From Inia geoffrensis (lineage: Eukaryota; Chordata; Mammalia; Artiodactyla; Iniidae), in NCBI GenBank assembly GCA_036417435.1, contig CM070912.1, positions 26,152,055-26,216,054 of the forward strand: a stretch of 64,000 nt of DNA, given 5' to 3'. Each line of letters begins with the position of its first letter. Positions within the stretch are counted from its first letter, which is position 1. The position numbers were made by a program, and so were the translations under genes. Shown here piece after piece: positions 45,601 through 55,000 of this stretch. The notes beneath the pieces were generated by a model. The model was not told where the DNA came from. It worked only from the letters and a program-made list of their open reading frames with translations, and did no database searches.

Positions 45601-46790
45601 GAGACCAAACGAAAATAAACAAAACAAGCATGCAGACAAAATCACCCTGCGACAGTTACAGAAGAAAACCCAAAAACACCTTCCCTAAGCCTACAGACTC
45701 AATCTGGTTCCCCGGCTTCACTTTGCAGAGTGAAAAGGGGCATTTTTTTTTCCCCTTTATGGCATTTAATTAACAGTCATGGTATTTGAGCCACACTGTG
45801 ATTAAAAAACATCCCCACCCTATAAATGTCCTGACAGTGGGGAAAGAGGCAAACACCATAGCCAACGTACATTAGAGGCTCAACATGAATCTCTTAAATC
45901 AATGAAATGGTTGATTTCCCCTTAACTGGATCTGGGGCAAGTGGGAGGTTTGATTCGGATTTTTTTTTTTTTTTTTTTTTACAGTAAGAACCCTTTTCTA
46001 AACAGTCTCTGCATAAGCTTGAGCTACGGGTTCAGAGGTCCATCTAAGGACAAAAGCAGGAAACAAAACAAAAAACCCTTCCATTTTTTGTGAGGGTGTG
46101 GTTCCTCAACACGCCCCAGCTGGGTGAAAATAGGGCCCTTTCTTCCGACTGAAACTAACCGGGAGCCCCAGATCCCGGGTCTAGAAGACTAGGCGACCAG
46201 CCAGGATGCCCCTGCCCACCCCAGAAAACCTCCTGCTTCCTGAGGACCCAAGGACGATGCCGCGCTCACCACGGGTGGGGATCCCCGGAGAGTAAGCGAG
46301 CAAGGGCGCTGCCCAGATTTGCCTAAACGGGCCAAGTCCGTATTGGAGATTGGGGCCGCCCTGTCTGGAAAAAGGGGGTCCCGGGGTGTCCTCAAACCGC
46401 GGTGCTGGGCGACCCTGGACAAGTCACCTAACCTCTCTGGGCCTCCGTTCCCTCCTTTGGAAAAGAGGGGCCTCAGCAGATGCCCTCTAAGGTCCAAAGA
46501 AGGTAAAAGCTCCACAGATGCCTCAAGCGAGGGCAGAAACTCTGCTGCCGGCGGCCTGGGCTCCGGATGTGCCGATAGCACCTCCGCTGAGCCAAGTTTC
46601 GAGCCTGATTCGGGGAGAGCGGGTGGTGGCGGCGGGGTGAGGAGGGCTCTGGACCGCCTGCGGATTCCCTCGGGCCAGCCTCGAAGCCCCCCGCCCGGGC
46701 CCTGCTCACCTCCAGAAGCGGGTGGGCTCGGACGAGGTCCCCAGCGGACTGCGGCAGCCTCACCCGCCGCCCCTCCACGAGCAGCGGCAT
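33276..46790 (-). CDS. NTAN1: NTAN1, protein N-terminal asparagine amidohydrolase (complete, 10 exons)
   Basis: Joined on the - strand: 46790-46710, 41208-41106, 41029-40964, 40684-40576, 38700-38627, 37078-37025, 36475-36422, 35378-35281, 33969-33856, 33455-33276. All junctions are AG/GT and phases agree. The sum is 933 nt, 310 residues plus stop, identical in length to the human protein as recalled. The enzyme deamidates an N-terminal Asn side chain to Asp, creating a secondary degron for the Arg/N-degron pathway; it is cytosolic or nuclear. The protein starts MPLLVEGRRVRL, carries Cys75 (in DDATTCHIVVLRH, the reported catalytic cysteine) and ends NEDGLWEKISSPGS. The ATG was chosen because it gives the conserved MPLLVEG start, has G at -3 and sits in a CpG island. 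Tandem with RRN3, convergent with PDXDC1. Confidence 0.97.
33856..33969 (-). CDS. NTAN1: NTAN1 exon 9
   Basis: 114 bp, 38 codons: MISIYDAETEQLRIGPYSWM then PFPHVDFWLQQDDKQILE. Acceptor TTTTTTAG, donor GTGAGA. Confidence 0.96.
34090..34330 (+). repeat. MIR-like ancient SINE
   Basis: GAAACCTGAGGCTCAGAGAG, GCCCATGGTCACACGTCCGT and AGGCCCAGACCCAGG follow MIR order. In NTAN1 intron 8 (33970-35280), which otherwise holds no recognised feature. Confidence 0.7.
35281..35378 (-). CDS. NTAN1: NTAN1 exon 8
   Basis: 98 bp encoding AVNIKTSEIYRASFQDRGPE then EELRAARALTGGP. Acceptor CCTCACAG, donor GTGAGT. Confidence 0.96.
36020..36063. repeat. Near-perfect hairpin (20-bp arms, 4-nt loop)
   Basis: GAATCTTCTTAGGGATTC at 36022-36039 and its exact reverse complement at 36044-36061, loop GATT. 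One T-T/A-A extension gives 20-bp arms. A further copy of the CCCTAAGAAG word lies just upstream near 35996. Located in NTAN1 intron 7. Confidence 0.95.
36160..36330 (+). repeat. MIR-like ancient SINE
   Basis: TTTAGATGTTTTCTCTATTT, GTAGATAAAGGTTAGAGAAG and GAGAAGTCAGGATCGGAACC; diverged. Confidence 0.5.
36422..36475 (-). CDS. NTAN1: NTAN1 exon 7
   Basis: 54 bp encoding ELNDREENENHFPVIYGI. Acceptor CGTGTTAG, donor GTAAGT. Confidence 0.95.
37025..37078 (-). CDS. NTAN1: NTAN1 exon 6
   Basis: 54 bp encoding SEFDRQEDDIHLVTLCVT. Acceptor ATCATAG, donor GTAAGT-like. Confidence 0.95.
37122..37370 (+). repeat. Long tRNA-derived CHR-type SINE
   Basis: AGGGACTTCCCTGGCGGTCC head, GGTTCGATCCC B-box, several CTGCAACTAAA units and a CAGCCTAAAAAAAATAAATA tail. 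Antisense to NTAN1, about 45 bp upstream of exon 6. Confidence 0.88.
37729..38230 (-). repeat. Ancient L1/HAL1-like fragment
   Basis: TAACTATTCCTCTACTAATG, GGACATTAGATTATTTCCAA, CCCAGAAGGGGAATTACTGG and CAGGTTACACCAAAGTATGT are antisense L1-type words. In NTAN1 intron 5. Confidence 0.6.
38627..38700 (-). CDS. NTAN1: NTAN1 exon 5
   Basis: 74 bp encoding LEVHLVGGFSDDRQLSQKLT then HQLL. Acceptor TTGCCAG, donor GTAAGT. Confidence 0.95.
38720..40560. other. NTAN1 intron 4; no exon recognised
   Basis: A 215-codon open frame at 39097-39744 (+) lacks family resemblance and overlaps a hAT-like relic (about 39165-39260: CCCAAAGTGTGTTCCCCTGA to AATAAGTTTGGGAAGCC). The rest appears unique. Confidence 0.5.
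40576..40684 (-). CDS. NTAN1: NTAN1 exon 4
   Basis: 109 bp encoding GNGATCLTHCDGTDTKAEVP then LIMNSIKSFSDHTQCGR. Acceptor TTCTTCAG, donor GTGAGC. Confidence 0.95.
40964..41029 (-). CDS. NTAN1: NTAN1 exon 3 (catalytic Cys75)
   Basis: 66 bp encoding SISILGSDDATTCHIVVLRH T. The Cys is residue 75 of the joined protein, the position reported as the NTAN1 nucleophile. Acceptor TTAAACAG, donor GTATGA. Confidence 0.95.
41106..41208 (-). CDS. NTAN1: NTAN1 exon 2
   Basis: 103 bp encoding ERARLLRGQSVQQVGPQGLL then YVQQRELAVTSPKD. Acceptor TTAAACAG, donor GTAGGT. Confidence 0.95.
41209..42495. other. NTAN1 intron 1, 3' part; L1-like debris
   Basis: About 41580-41800 (CTAGTAATTCCCACCTCTGG, GGAATTT-type continuation, AATGAAGACTATGGG) is diverged L1/HAL1 sense sequence. 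The remainder is A/T-rich and unassigned. Confidence 0.45.
42511..42740 (+). repeat. 5'-truncated L1 3' end with target-site duplication
   Basis: Contains AACAAGGTCCTACAGTACAG, CTATATTCAATATCCTGTAA, a (TA)n tract near 42634-42664 and a TTCAATAAAAAATTTTTTTT end. Duplication AAGAAAGGCACTAAG / AAGAAAGGAACTAAG at 42496-42510 and 42741-42755. Confidence 0.85.
43418..43575. repeat. hAT/Charlie-type DNA transposon remnant
   Basis: CAGGGGTCAGCACACTTGTT, AGGAAAGGGCCAGACAGTAA and GTGGCCGTGGCTGTGT are characteristic of a common mammalian MER-class Charlie element. Subfamily not assigned. Confidence 0.65.
44140..44310. repeat. hAT-type MER remnant
   Basis: GAGCACTTGAAACGTGGCTA, GTGTGACTGAGGAGCTGATT, then TTTTAATTAACTTAAATGTA and a terminal GCCAGTGGCTAATGTATTGA match a widespread MER element by its wording. 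Confidence 0.65.
44310..44530 (+). repeat. MIR-like ancient SINE
   Basis: GGTTGTGATCCAGGCTTCAC, then TGGGCAATTTACTCCACCTT and CCATCTGTAAAATGGGAACA; a well-preserved MIR. Confidence 0.8.
44531..46130. other. NTAN1 intron 1, 5' part
   Basis: Unique-looking DNA with C-rich tracts (44993-45010, 45427-45450) and a T22 run at 45959-45980. An ancient relic of unclear class lies at 45490-45620. No exon recognised. Confidence 0.5.
46710..46790 (-). CDS. NTAN1: NTAN1 exon 1 (coding part)
   Basis: 81 bp, 27 codons: MPLLVEGRRVRLPQSAGDLV then RAHPLLE; donor GTGAGC. It sits in the CpG island, followed by a 5.5-kb first intron. Confidence 0.96.
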
Positions 46791-46948
46791 CGCGGAGGCG
46801 GCCGCCCCGGCAGGCCCAGGGAGGGGGCGGCCTCTTCAGCCGCGGGCCGCCTGCCGCCCCTGCCCCCGCCCTCGCCTTCGCCTTCGTCTTCGCCCTCGCC
46901 CTCGCCCTCTCTCTAGGGCCGCCCCGCCGCCGCGCCCAGCCGCGGGTG

Positions 46949-47098
46949 CCACCGGGAAGTGGAGTCCGACGGAAGCGGCGCAGCCCCAAGAAGCTGAGGA
47001 AATCTATGGCAGGAGGAGGGGCGCATGGCCCCATGGGAAATGTAGTCCAAACGGGAGGGAGCGGCCCGCCTCCGCTAGGGGCGCTGGGAAATGTAGTT
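46949..47098 (-). promoter_or_regulatory. Cluster of ZNF143/STAF-like ACTACA..TCCC motifs
   Basis: Read on the - strand, ACTACATTTCCCAGCGCC (about 47097-47080) and ACTACATTTCCCATGGGG (about 47046-47029) match the ACTACAATTCCCAG-type ZNF143 site. A degenerate third copy, ACTCCACTTCCCGGTGGC, lies at about 46968-46951. The order and proximity upstream of NTAN1 exon 1 suggest core-promoter elements. The motif assignment is from memory of the consensus; occupancy is inferred. Confidence 0.6.
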
Positions 47099-47129
47099 GT
47101 GAAAGCGTGGCTCACATTTCAGCCAACCC

Positions 47130-47270
47130 GGCCTGAGTGCGGGCTCTGGGGTCGCCGCCTGCCTAGGTTCATATCACGGCTGTACCACTTCCCATAGTGA
47201 CCTTGAGCAAGTTTTCCGAGTTTCCGAACCTGCCGCTCTGCTCCATAGGATTGTATTTAATAGTAAACAC
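47130..47270 (+). repeat. MIR-like ancient SINE beside the NTAN1 promoter
   Basis: GGTTCATATCACGGCTGTAC, CACTTCCCATAGTGACCTTG, AGCAAGTTTTCCGAGTTTCC give the MIR order, immediately upstream of the ZNF143-like motifs. Confidence 0.7.
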
Positions 47271-48424
47271 AACCTGTCTTAAACTGGGAAAATGGAGCCT
47301 AAAGTTTGCTAGTCCCACACATTCAGAAATCATTAATAACACTTGGTGCTTGACATTCAGTAGGCACTCATAGATGGGCTAAGAACCCTGGGAATAAAGA
47401 TCAGCAAGATACCCTACAGACCCTACTGAGGACAGGTACCCTGGCGTGAGACTTCTCACCTTATTTGAGTTTAAAATAGTTTTAGCTATTCTAAAACTTG
47501 GAAAATATTACCCAAATAGATCCAACCCCACGTTAACAAAAATAATTTTACAAGACTGGTGAGACGAAATAGAGGTCCCACTTCACACAGAGCAAAAACT
47601 ATTGGAATGCCTATAGGGTGCTGTAATAAGCACTGCTTGGCAGGTGGAGCCCTCTGGCCCTTCCCCTCCAGTTGAGATTAAGTTGGTACTAAGTAGGTAA
47701 TACAGGTGAAATGGAAGTTATCTTTGCCTTGAAAAGACCTTTCCATGAAAATGCTTCCAGCTTAACTAGACTTTCTCACAAGGTAACCAAACAGCTGACT
47801 TTACGTGCATTTTCATCAAATCCTCACAACCATAAAGTAGGTATTAGTAATTTTCACTTTTATTTTCAAAGTGGAGCTCAGAGAGAGGCTAGATAACTTG
47901 CTCAAGGTCACACAGCTGATTAGAAAGAGAAGACAGGTCTGACACCCATGACACTGGTCCTTTCACACTTGTATGAATCGGCCACTTCTCATTAAAGAAG
48001 ACCTGCCCATAGCAGACAAACAAAATGATGGACCCTGGAACTCCTACCCCAGTTGAAAACCTGCTTTTGAGTAAGAGGGATAGGAAAATCCTGTTTTCAT
48101 ATATAATTCCCAAGGAGATTAAACAACTTTTTCTTTTGCACAGATGTTCCTTAAAAGCATGTAACTTTTTGGAAGTGTTTGTTTTCCTTGGACCCCTTGG
48201 GTGTGATCAAGGAGAGTCAGTGACACTTCAGATGCACCTGGAAGCCATTCTCATCACCAGTATGCAATTATTTTTGAGTACTTGCAATCACACTGGCAAT
48301 ACTTTTGCCTCTTTAATAAAGTATCAATTAAGTAAAGTCTCAGTTGCAGTTTTCTATTGCAAAACGGTGCTTTAATACAGTAGATCAATAAATATAAAAT
48401 AAAGAAAACACAGGAGTCAAAAGA
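47271..48424. other. NTAN1-RRN3 intergenic interval
   Basis: About 1.2 kb without recognisable exons. A MIR-like copy lies at 47780-47960 (CTCACAACCATAAAGTAGGT, GCTCAAGGTCACACAGCTGA). No separate gene or RNA is recognised. Confidence 0.6.
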
Positions 48425-48444
48425 ACATTTACATGAGAAGCTTC

Positions 48445-48450
48445 TTTATT
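48445..48450 (-). terminator. RRN3: RRN3 poly-A signal AATAAA
   Basis: Canonical hexamer on the - strand (CCCAATAAAGAAGC), about 1.9 kb past the RRN3 stop. No other strong candidate was noted between stop and here, so this is inferred to be the RRN3 3' end. Confidence 0.5.
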
Positions 48451-49949
48451 GGGGTACCTCCATTTACTGGCATAAGGACAAAAGTTCCAGATTAACCATG
48501 TCATTGTTTTATTTTCACCATATTTTTTTCTCAAACTCCTTTGAAATATTAGACTTATTTGTCTAAATACTTCTACATTAAAACTACTTCTCAACTCATA
48601 AAGACCCCACTTACTGTTAATTTCTACAGACACATTTTCAATTACTCATTTTATCCACTATACAAAAATCCTACCTTTTTGTCAGCAGTTAAAAAAACAG
48701 AGAACCTAAAGGCTCTCAAACAACTTTTTACCAAGTCACCAAAAGAAAATCACCAATACCCAAAACTTTTTAAAACAATAAAAATTTCTATTTTCCAAAA
48801 ACATATTTACAGACTGAGATTCAAACTCTACATTGCCATCAATGTAAATATATGAGAGCACACAAAGCCCTAGGAAAGAGAAAGTATTTCATTATAAAAT
48901 ATTTGTGATCAAGAAAATATCACTTGCCTTTAAATAAATAGGAAAGTGGAAGAAAAATAAATATATTTAAAGGTGTCCATTTTCACAAATAACAAGTACA
49001 CGAATAAGGAATGAAGCTAAAATATGCAGGAGCTTCAAAATGACTAGCAGCGCTTGCACAAATTTATCATACAGCGAGGTTGTTTAGACTCCTCTCTCTC
49101 GGTGTTTAGTTATAAAAATACAAAAAGAGCCTCACCCGAGGATTTCACTGAGCTGGAATCCATGGTACGAACAGCCAGTACACAGGGACTGTAGCTGTAA
49201 CCCTGACCTACTGTTGCTAGCAAAACCATTCCACCAAATAACCTAAAATCCCCTCTCTTCCCTTACTTTTGGACAAAGAAATTCTCAATGATCAATACGA
49301 CATTCCACTACAAGTAGTTCCAGTTCTGACAGCACTTCTGGGAGCGTCAGGGTAAAACACTGTGAGCTGTGTTTTATAAAAGTCCAACCCTACTTCAGTC
49401 AATGTGAATTACATTTACCTGGAACTCCTTTTTTCTTTTAAACCTATTTTTACACTCACAAATGTATGTGTCTGATTCTGTTTCTCTAAATCCTCTCTCG
49501 TCCCTCTGCGTTTTCATTAGTTTCTGAAGTCCCTGGAGATCTCCTTCAGTGCCAGCTCCAAATTGCAGCATCCAGGACCAGCCCTGGCCCCCTCCCCACA
49601 CTTTGCTGCTATCTTCTCTGCACCCCACTGAAACGGTGGAACACAAATACAGTTACAGCAGAGGGGAAACAGCGTATCCAAAAGAAACTCATTCTGAAGA
49701 CTTCAAAGAGTGTCCTTGAGGATTTTTCAGTGAAAAGATATCATATCAACAAAGTCCTGTAAGTATGGCTCTGACAAAAACCTTGTTAAAAATGCAATCT
49801 GTTAAAATAGGCTTTTGCTGATATTAGAAATTTCACATTATGTCAAAAAGCTGTAACAAAAAAATGTATACATTAAACAAATGAGCCAAGCTTTCAACAC
49901 TTATCAACTCCACCGTAAAATATTGCACATGATATTGTCTTTTCCTTTT

Positions 49950-50156
49950 TTTTTTTTTTTTTTGCAGTACGCGGGCCTCTCACTGCTGTGGCCTTTCCCG
50001 CTGCGGAGCACAGGCTCCAGATGTGCAGGCTCAGCGGCCATTGCTCACAGGCCCAACCACTCCGCGGCATGTGGGATCTTCCCGGACCGGGGCACGAACC
50101 CGTGTCCCCTGCATCGGCAGGTGGACTCTCAACCACTGCGCCACCAAGGAAGCCCC
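49950..50156 (-). repeat. CHR-2 SINE in the RRN3 3' UTR (same sense)
   Basis: Poly-T at left and AAGGAAGCCC head at right. Duplication TGTCTTTTCCTTTT at 49936-49949 and 50157-50170. Starts about 200 bp after the RRN3 stop in mRNA direction. Confidence 0.94.
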
Positions 50157-50356
50157 TGTCTTTTCCTTTTGTCTGTACAGGAGCAAAACAGAAAAAACAA
50201 AAACAAACCAAAACAACCCAACCACATCTGTTCAGACATTAGAGTAAGTCTAACTTGAAAGTGAGATGACTGAAGCACGTACTCGCTCTAGTTCAACGCG
50301 ATGCTCAAAGAGTATGAACCTTGGTACTGAAGGACACGACGGGAGGAATGTCAGTC

Positions 50357-50518
50357 TCAATCACAAATCCTTGTGATTGCGGGGGACTGGTCCAGCAGGT
50401 ATAAGACAGGTGGGGAGCCCACACTGCTTGAAGGACTACGGAAATGCACATCAAAGGAGCTCGGTGTAATCCCAGCTTCACCTTTCAAAAAATCATCTTC
50501 TTCATCTTCCACCACCTC
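50357..50518 (-). CDS. RRN3: RRN3 terminal coding exon (variant C-terminus)
   Basis: 162 bp encoding EVVEDEEDDFLKGEAGITPS, then SFDVHFRSPSSSVGSPPVLY, then LLDQSPAITRICD with TGA at 50359-50357. The human protein as recalled has about seven extra residues after LKGE and ends YMQPSPL. The RSPSSS block (ERK/AMPK sites S633 and S635 in human numbering) is intact. Acceptor TTGTGCAG. Confidence 0.9.
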   Translation of the reverse strand, partial: EVVEDEEDDFLKGEAGITPSSFDVHFRSPSSSVGSPPVLYLLDQSPAITRICD

Positions 50519-51984
50519 CTGCACAAAGAACAGAGATTATCAACAAGATCACAAGTGGCAGTTTGAAATGTTTTCAAGAATCCCTTTCCTCAGGAATGTG
50601 CTACTTCTGGAAAGACAAAGGTAAAGGAAAAGAATATTAATTTCGAACGCTTCCCAATGCACACTTCTTTATTATGAACCATCCACACAACTGCTCATCA
50701 CACGTTGTGTTTGTTTAAAGTCTGATTTTTTTTTTTTTGAACAGATTTTAAGCTCAACGAGGGCAGGTAACATGATATGTCATTCTTGCTCAATCTAACA
50801 TAATGTGAATGAATGAATGAATGACCATCCTCCTCAAACGCAAAATTTAAAGAAAGAATAAAACTAAAAAGAGCTTTCCAATGATTACTTATGAAAAAGA
50901 AGACAGGCACATTAAAGCTCACTTTTAATACAGAAATGAATGCGCCACAAAGAAACAAATAGTGACATTTTTTATTATTGGATTCTAATTTTCTCCTTTG
51001 GCAATAGCTGCCTCAGCTCCATGGCCATGCACTGGAGGACATGCTGCAGACCTGCATCTTCACCACCTATTCATGAAAACCTACAAAATTAATGTTAACT
51101 TCTGGGAACATTTCAACAGTAAGCAAATCTGAGACTGTTACTTGGTGGTAACGATCAAGTGGTAGAGATCTAAATGTGTTAAGCCGACTTTTAATTACCC
51201 TTCACTTCCCAAAGTCAGCATGTGAAGTGTCTGGTTTGAACAATTCATTAAAAAACAAACACTATTCTCGTAAGAACACAACCTAGGCTTGGAATTCTGT
51301 AAAGGCAGAATGAACAAATGTAGTATTTTTCAAGTGTAACATTGCTATTAACTATTTGACTATGCTCTGTAACCACACAGGAGATTTCCAGAAAGTATGC
51401 TGAATCATAAATTTACCTTTTTAATGGGTTTCTTAAACTCCTGAAGCTCTTCTGCACTCATGTCTTCCCATACCTGATAAAGAGGATCAATGAATTTCTT
51501 TGACCTGTCAAGAAGATCAGGTTTCAAAATCAAATTAAATACTACAGCAAAGGTCACCACATATTTAACTCTTTTCTCACAAGACCCATTACCCAAAATG
51601 AGGAAGTAAAAACTATCGCTCAAATAATAATAGTATCCAAAAATATCCTATGTAGGTTCTGTAACTAACGGGGCTCCTTCTTTGTAACAGAGTTCATCCA
51701 CTCACATAGATGGAGCATTACACCTACTGTTTCTCAACTTTTCATTTTCAAGTGAAATTACTTCTCAACTTTGCAAAGATTGACAGTGAGTTATAATATG
51801 TCCAAATGAAGGTGAAATTATATTATTCTGGAAATTCCTTTTTAATATTCCTATAGTCATTTACTAAAAATAAATCTGGGTAAAAAGACCAATCTGGTTT
51901 CAGTCAACCAAGACTTGGGGGACCAGATAATCCCAAATCATTGTGTTGTTAGTTACAAACTGTCATAAGCAGAAATCCTGCTTC

Positions 51985-52065
<81 letters not shown>

Positions 52066-55000
52066 TTGAAGTTAAGACTGGCCTGGGGGTTTTCCAGAAC
52101 TACCCATCCAGATAAATCACTTGGCATTTGCTTATCCTGTGCAACAGTATGGGATGTGGTCTCTAGAAGAAGGAACAAGTCATTGAGCAGAAATTTATGA
52201 GCCAAGAAAAGGCAGCATTCTTCCTATCCAGGTACCTCTATCCCCAGCCTCTTGTATTTTTAAACCAACAGGTTTCAAGAAAAACAAAAACCTCCTGGTG
52301 TCAATCTGGGCTCCTACTGAGGGAGAGACCTGCAAGCCCTTGTGTGCCACGACCCTCAGCAGCCTTGAACAGGCTTCTCCACACTGGGCCTGGAAAACAC
52401 GCAAGGAGACCACAAGACCCTATCAACGGCCAGAAGGGTCACTCACCACAAAGAAACCCCAAATCCCGATCCTGGTAAAGGCACATACACACACCATTTA
52501 AATTCACCATCGAAAGGTTGACTAAGTGTACCTACCTCTTCAGTACACAAGGATCGAAGGGGAAGAAAGTGTCAAGTGGGTTCGTGCAGGTTTGCACTGA
52601 GTCCCCCCCAGCAGTGTTTCTGATAACTGGCAGCATCTGGCGGTTGTTCCTCTCAATGAGGGTGTAGCAGAAAACAAGCTGGTATTTGCTGTGAAATAAA
52701 ACCAACACAGACAGAGGCATTAATGTGCTGGAATTATTCTGCATGGACACGCCCGTTCATGTGTGACAACTACCCCGACTACATAGATCTTCTTGAACAT
52801 AACAACTACAAGAAAAAAAACAACATAAAGTAGAAAGTAATGCTTTTAGGGTACAGTCCTCTGGGCCTACTATTTACAAGTTAGCTAAGGAGAAAGAAAA
52901 TGTGCTATCACTTTAAGAATATGAGAGTGGGCTTAGATTACTAATTAGGCACAACTCACTAAAAATTAATGCATTCACGGTAATTCTTTTAGTTTACAGA
53001 ATTATGTAGCTGTCTTTACTTATTTTTTACTGTTTGTAAGAATTAGTGGGTTGGTGAAAAAGGGATTCAGGATTCACTGAGAGGGGATATGGGTTGTTGG
53101 TGGAGACACTTGGCTGTTGAAGATATTAAGGAGGGTACTAAAGGAGAGCCATGGGGCTTACTGAATCACGACCTCAGAAAATGGTAAAGAAAAGGAAAGG
53201 CATAGTGAGTGAAAACAGTTAAATGGACAGAAAAACTTGCGATAAAAACCAATAAGACCAGGACTTCCCTGGTGGCACAGTGGTTAAGAATCCACCTACC
53301 AATGCAGGGGACATGGGTTCGAGCCCTGGTCCGGGAAGATCCCACATGCCACGGAGCAACTAAGCCCGTGAGCCACAACTAAGCCCGTGAGCCACAACTA
53401 CTGAAGCCCATGCACCTAGAGCCCGTGCTCCACAACAGGAGAAGCCGCTGCAATGACAAGCCCTCGCACTGCAGCGAAGAGTAGCCCCCGCTTGCCGCAA
53501 CTAGAGAAAGCCCATGCGCAGCAACGAAGACCCAGCGTAGCCAAAAATTAATTAATTAAAAAAACAACAACAACAAAGCCCAACAGGACCATATGTTGTC
53601 AAACCCCCTGGTGGTTATGACTTAGGAACTTCAAAAATCACTCACTGGGCCACTTCTTTGAGAGGAAGATTTAGCTCACCTTTGCCACCTCTCCCCCTCC
53701 CACCCTCCCTCCCACGGTGCTCATTCAGGTATCTGTTCTCAGGCTCTTAGGTCACTATTGCTATTTTAAGCACCATATGTTCATTTCTGTTCCATTAGCC
53801 AAGGATCACATTTGACTCTTGGTGTTAAATGGCCAAACCACACTGGAGTACTTTGCAATATTCAGTAAAAGTGAAGATGTGCACCTCCTACAACCCAGCA
53901 ACTGCACTTCTGGGTGACAGGAAGTATGTGCCTGTGTACCAGGACACGCACACAACCATGCACCCACACTGAAAAAGGAAGACAGCTTAAATCCCAACAA
54001 AGAATCGATGTTTTAAAATTATGAGAACATTACGCAGCAGTCGAAATCAAAATATAGCTATATGAGTCAATACAGCAGAAACAGTAGCTACAGAATGATA
54101 CTTAATTCCTTGACACAGACCTTTATTTTGACCTCTTGCTCTCAGCCTCACGTCTTACTCCTAACGTCCATGCTTATCCCAACCCCCAGATCTAGAGCCT
54201 CTCTGGCCAGTCTGCTCCTCAACTGCAGCCCTCTACTCCCACCCCATGAATATTCTACGGGCAGCTGCCTCTGCTTTGCTCCATCCGTCCTACTCTTCCA
54301 GCTGCTTCCTATCTTCCCGCGATGTGCTGGAAACGTCCACCCACTGGACACTCTTGCTTGTTGGTTTCTTATCTTAATTCTTTACTACCATTTTTGAGAT
54401 CTGAGGGAGAGACAATACCTTGAACTAGATGGCCAGCAAAGGAAAAATAAGCCTGCTGAATGAGAGCAACAAGATGTCTAAAGGGACCTGAGGGATGCAG
54501 AAATTATTCTTATCTTCTAATAGCTCAATCTGTTAAAGATTTTAAGCTATGATCCTGCCCTCAATATCACGATAAGATACCCAAGGTCTCCAATTCACTT
54601 TCTACGTGAAGCAAAATAATTCAGTGAATGCTTACGAAGGAGCCGGCCTGCCGGCATTCAAACCTTAGCTCTGCCACAGTCTAGCCATGACTCCACACAA
54701 TCATTCAATCTCTCTGTGCCCCCTTTCTCGCCATTTATAAATAGGGATTAATAATACAGTCATAGGATTGTGTGAGGATTAAGTGAGTTCTATGCAGAGT
54801 GCTTATCAGAACTGTGCTGGGCACACAATAAATGCTACGCACATCAGCTGTAGCCACAAGGGCCCTCAATGAACCAATTTCCTATTGTTGGATGTTTATC
54901 TCATGTCCAGTCTATTTTTATTACCATTATGAGAGTCACTCTAATAAATATCTGTGGTTTGTACCTCTCAGCTTGCTAGCTGCCTTACTTATTTCAAAGT

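Larger units (their letters stand above)
46240..47120 (-). promoter_or_regulatory. NTAN1: NTAN1 CpG-island promoter
   Basis: Abrupt shift to very high G+C with dense CpG, unlike the A/T-rich flanks. It encloses NTAN1 exon 1 and extends about 330 bp upstream. No TATA box is evident. Long open frames on both strands here (about 300 codons each) are explained by the scarcity of stops in GC-rich DNA. The transcription start is probably between 46830 and 46960. Confidence 0.85.
48425..50356 (-). other. RRN3: RRN3 3' UTR (predicted, contains a CHR-2 SINE)
   Basis: Non-coding sequence from the RRN3 stop to the predicted poly-A site. A same-sense CHR-2 SINE occupies 49950-50156. The rest is mostly A/T-rich unique-looking sequence with short open frames only. 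Confidence 0.6.

Noticed and set aside
46189..47197. Two long overlapping open frames (308 and 292 codons) on opposite strands
   Set aside because: They lie in the CpG island over NTAN1 exon 1. The residues are Pro/Arg/Ala/Gly-rich low complexity without family resemblance, and stop codons are rare in such DNA. The real 27-codon exon is in a different frame.
51943..52205. Tyr-Ile repeat proteins
   Set aside because: Artefact of translating the (TA)37 microsatellite.
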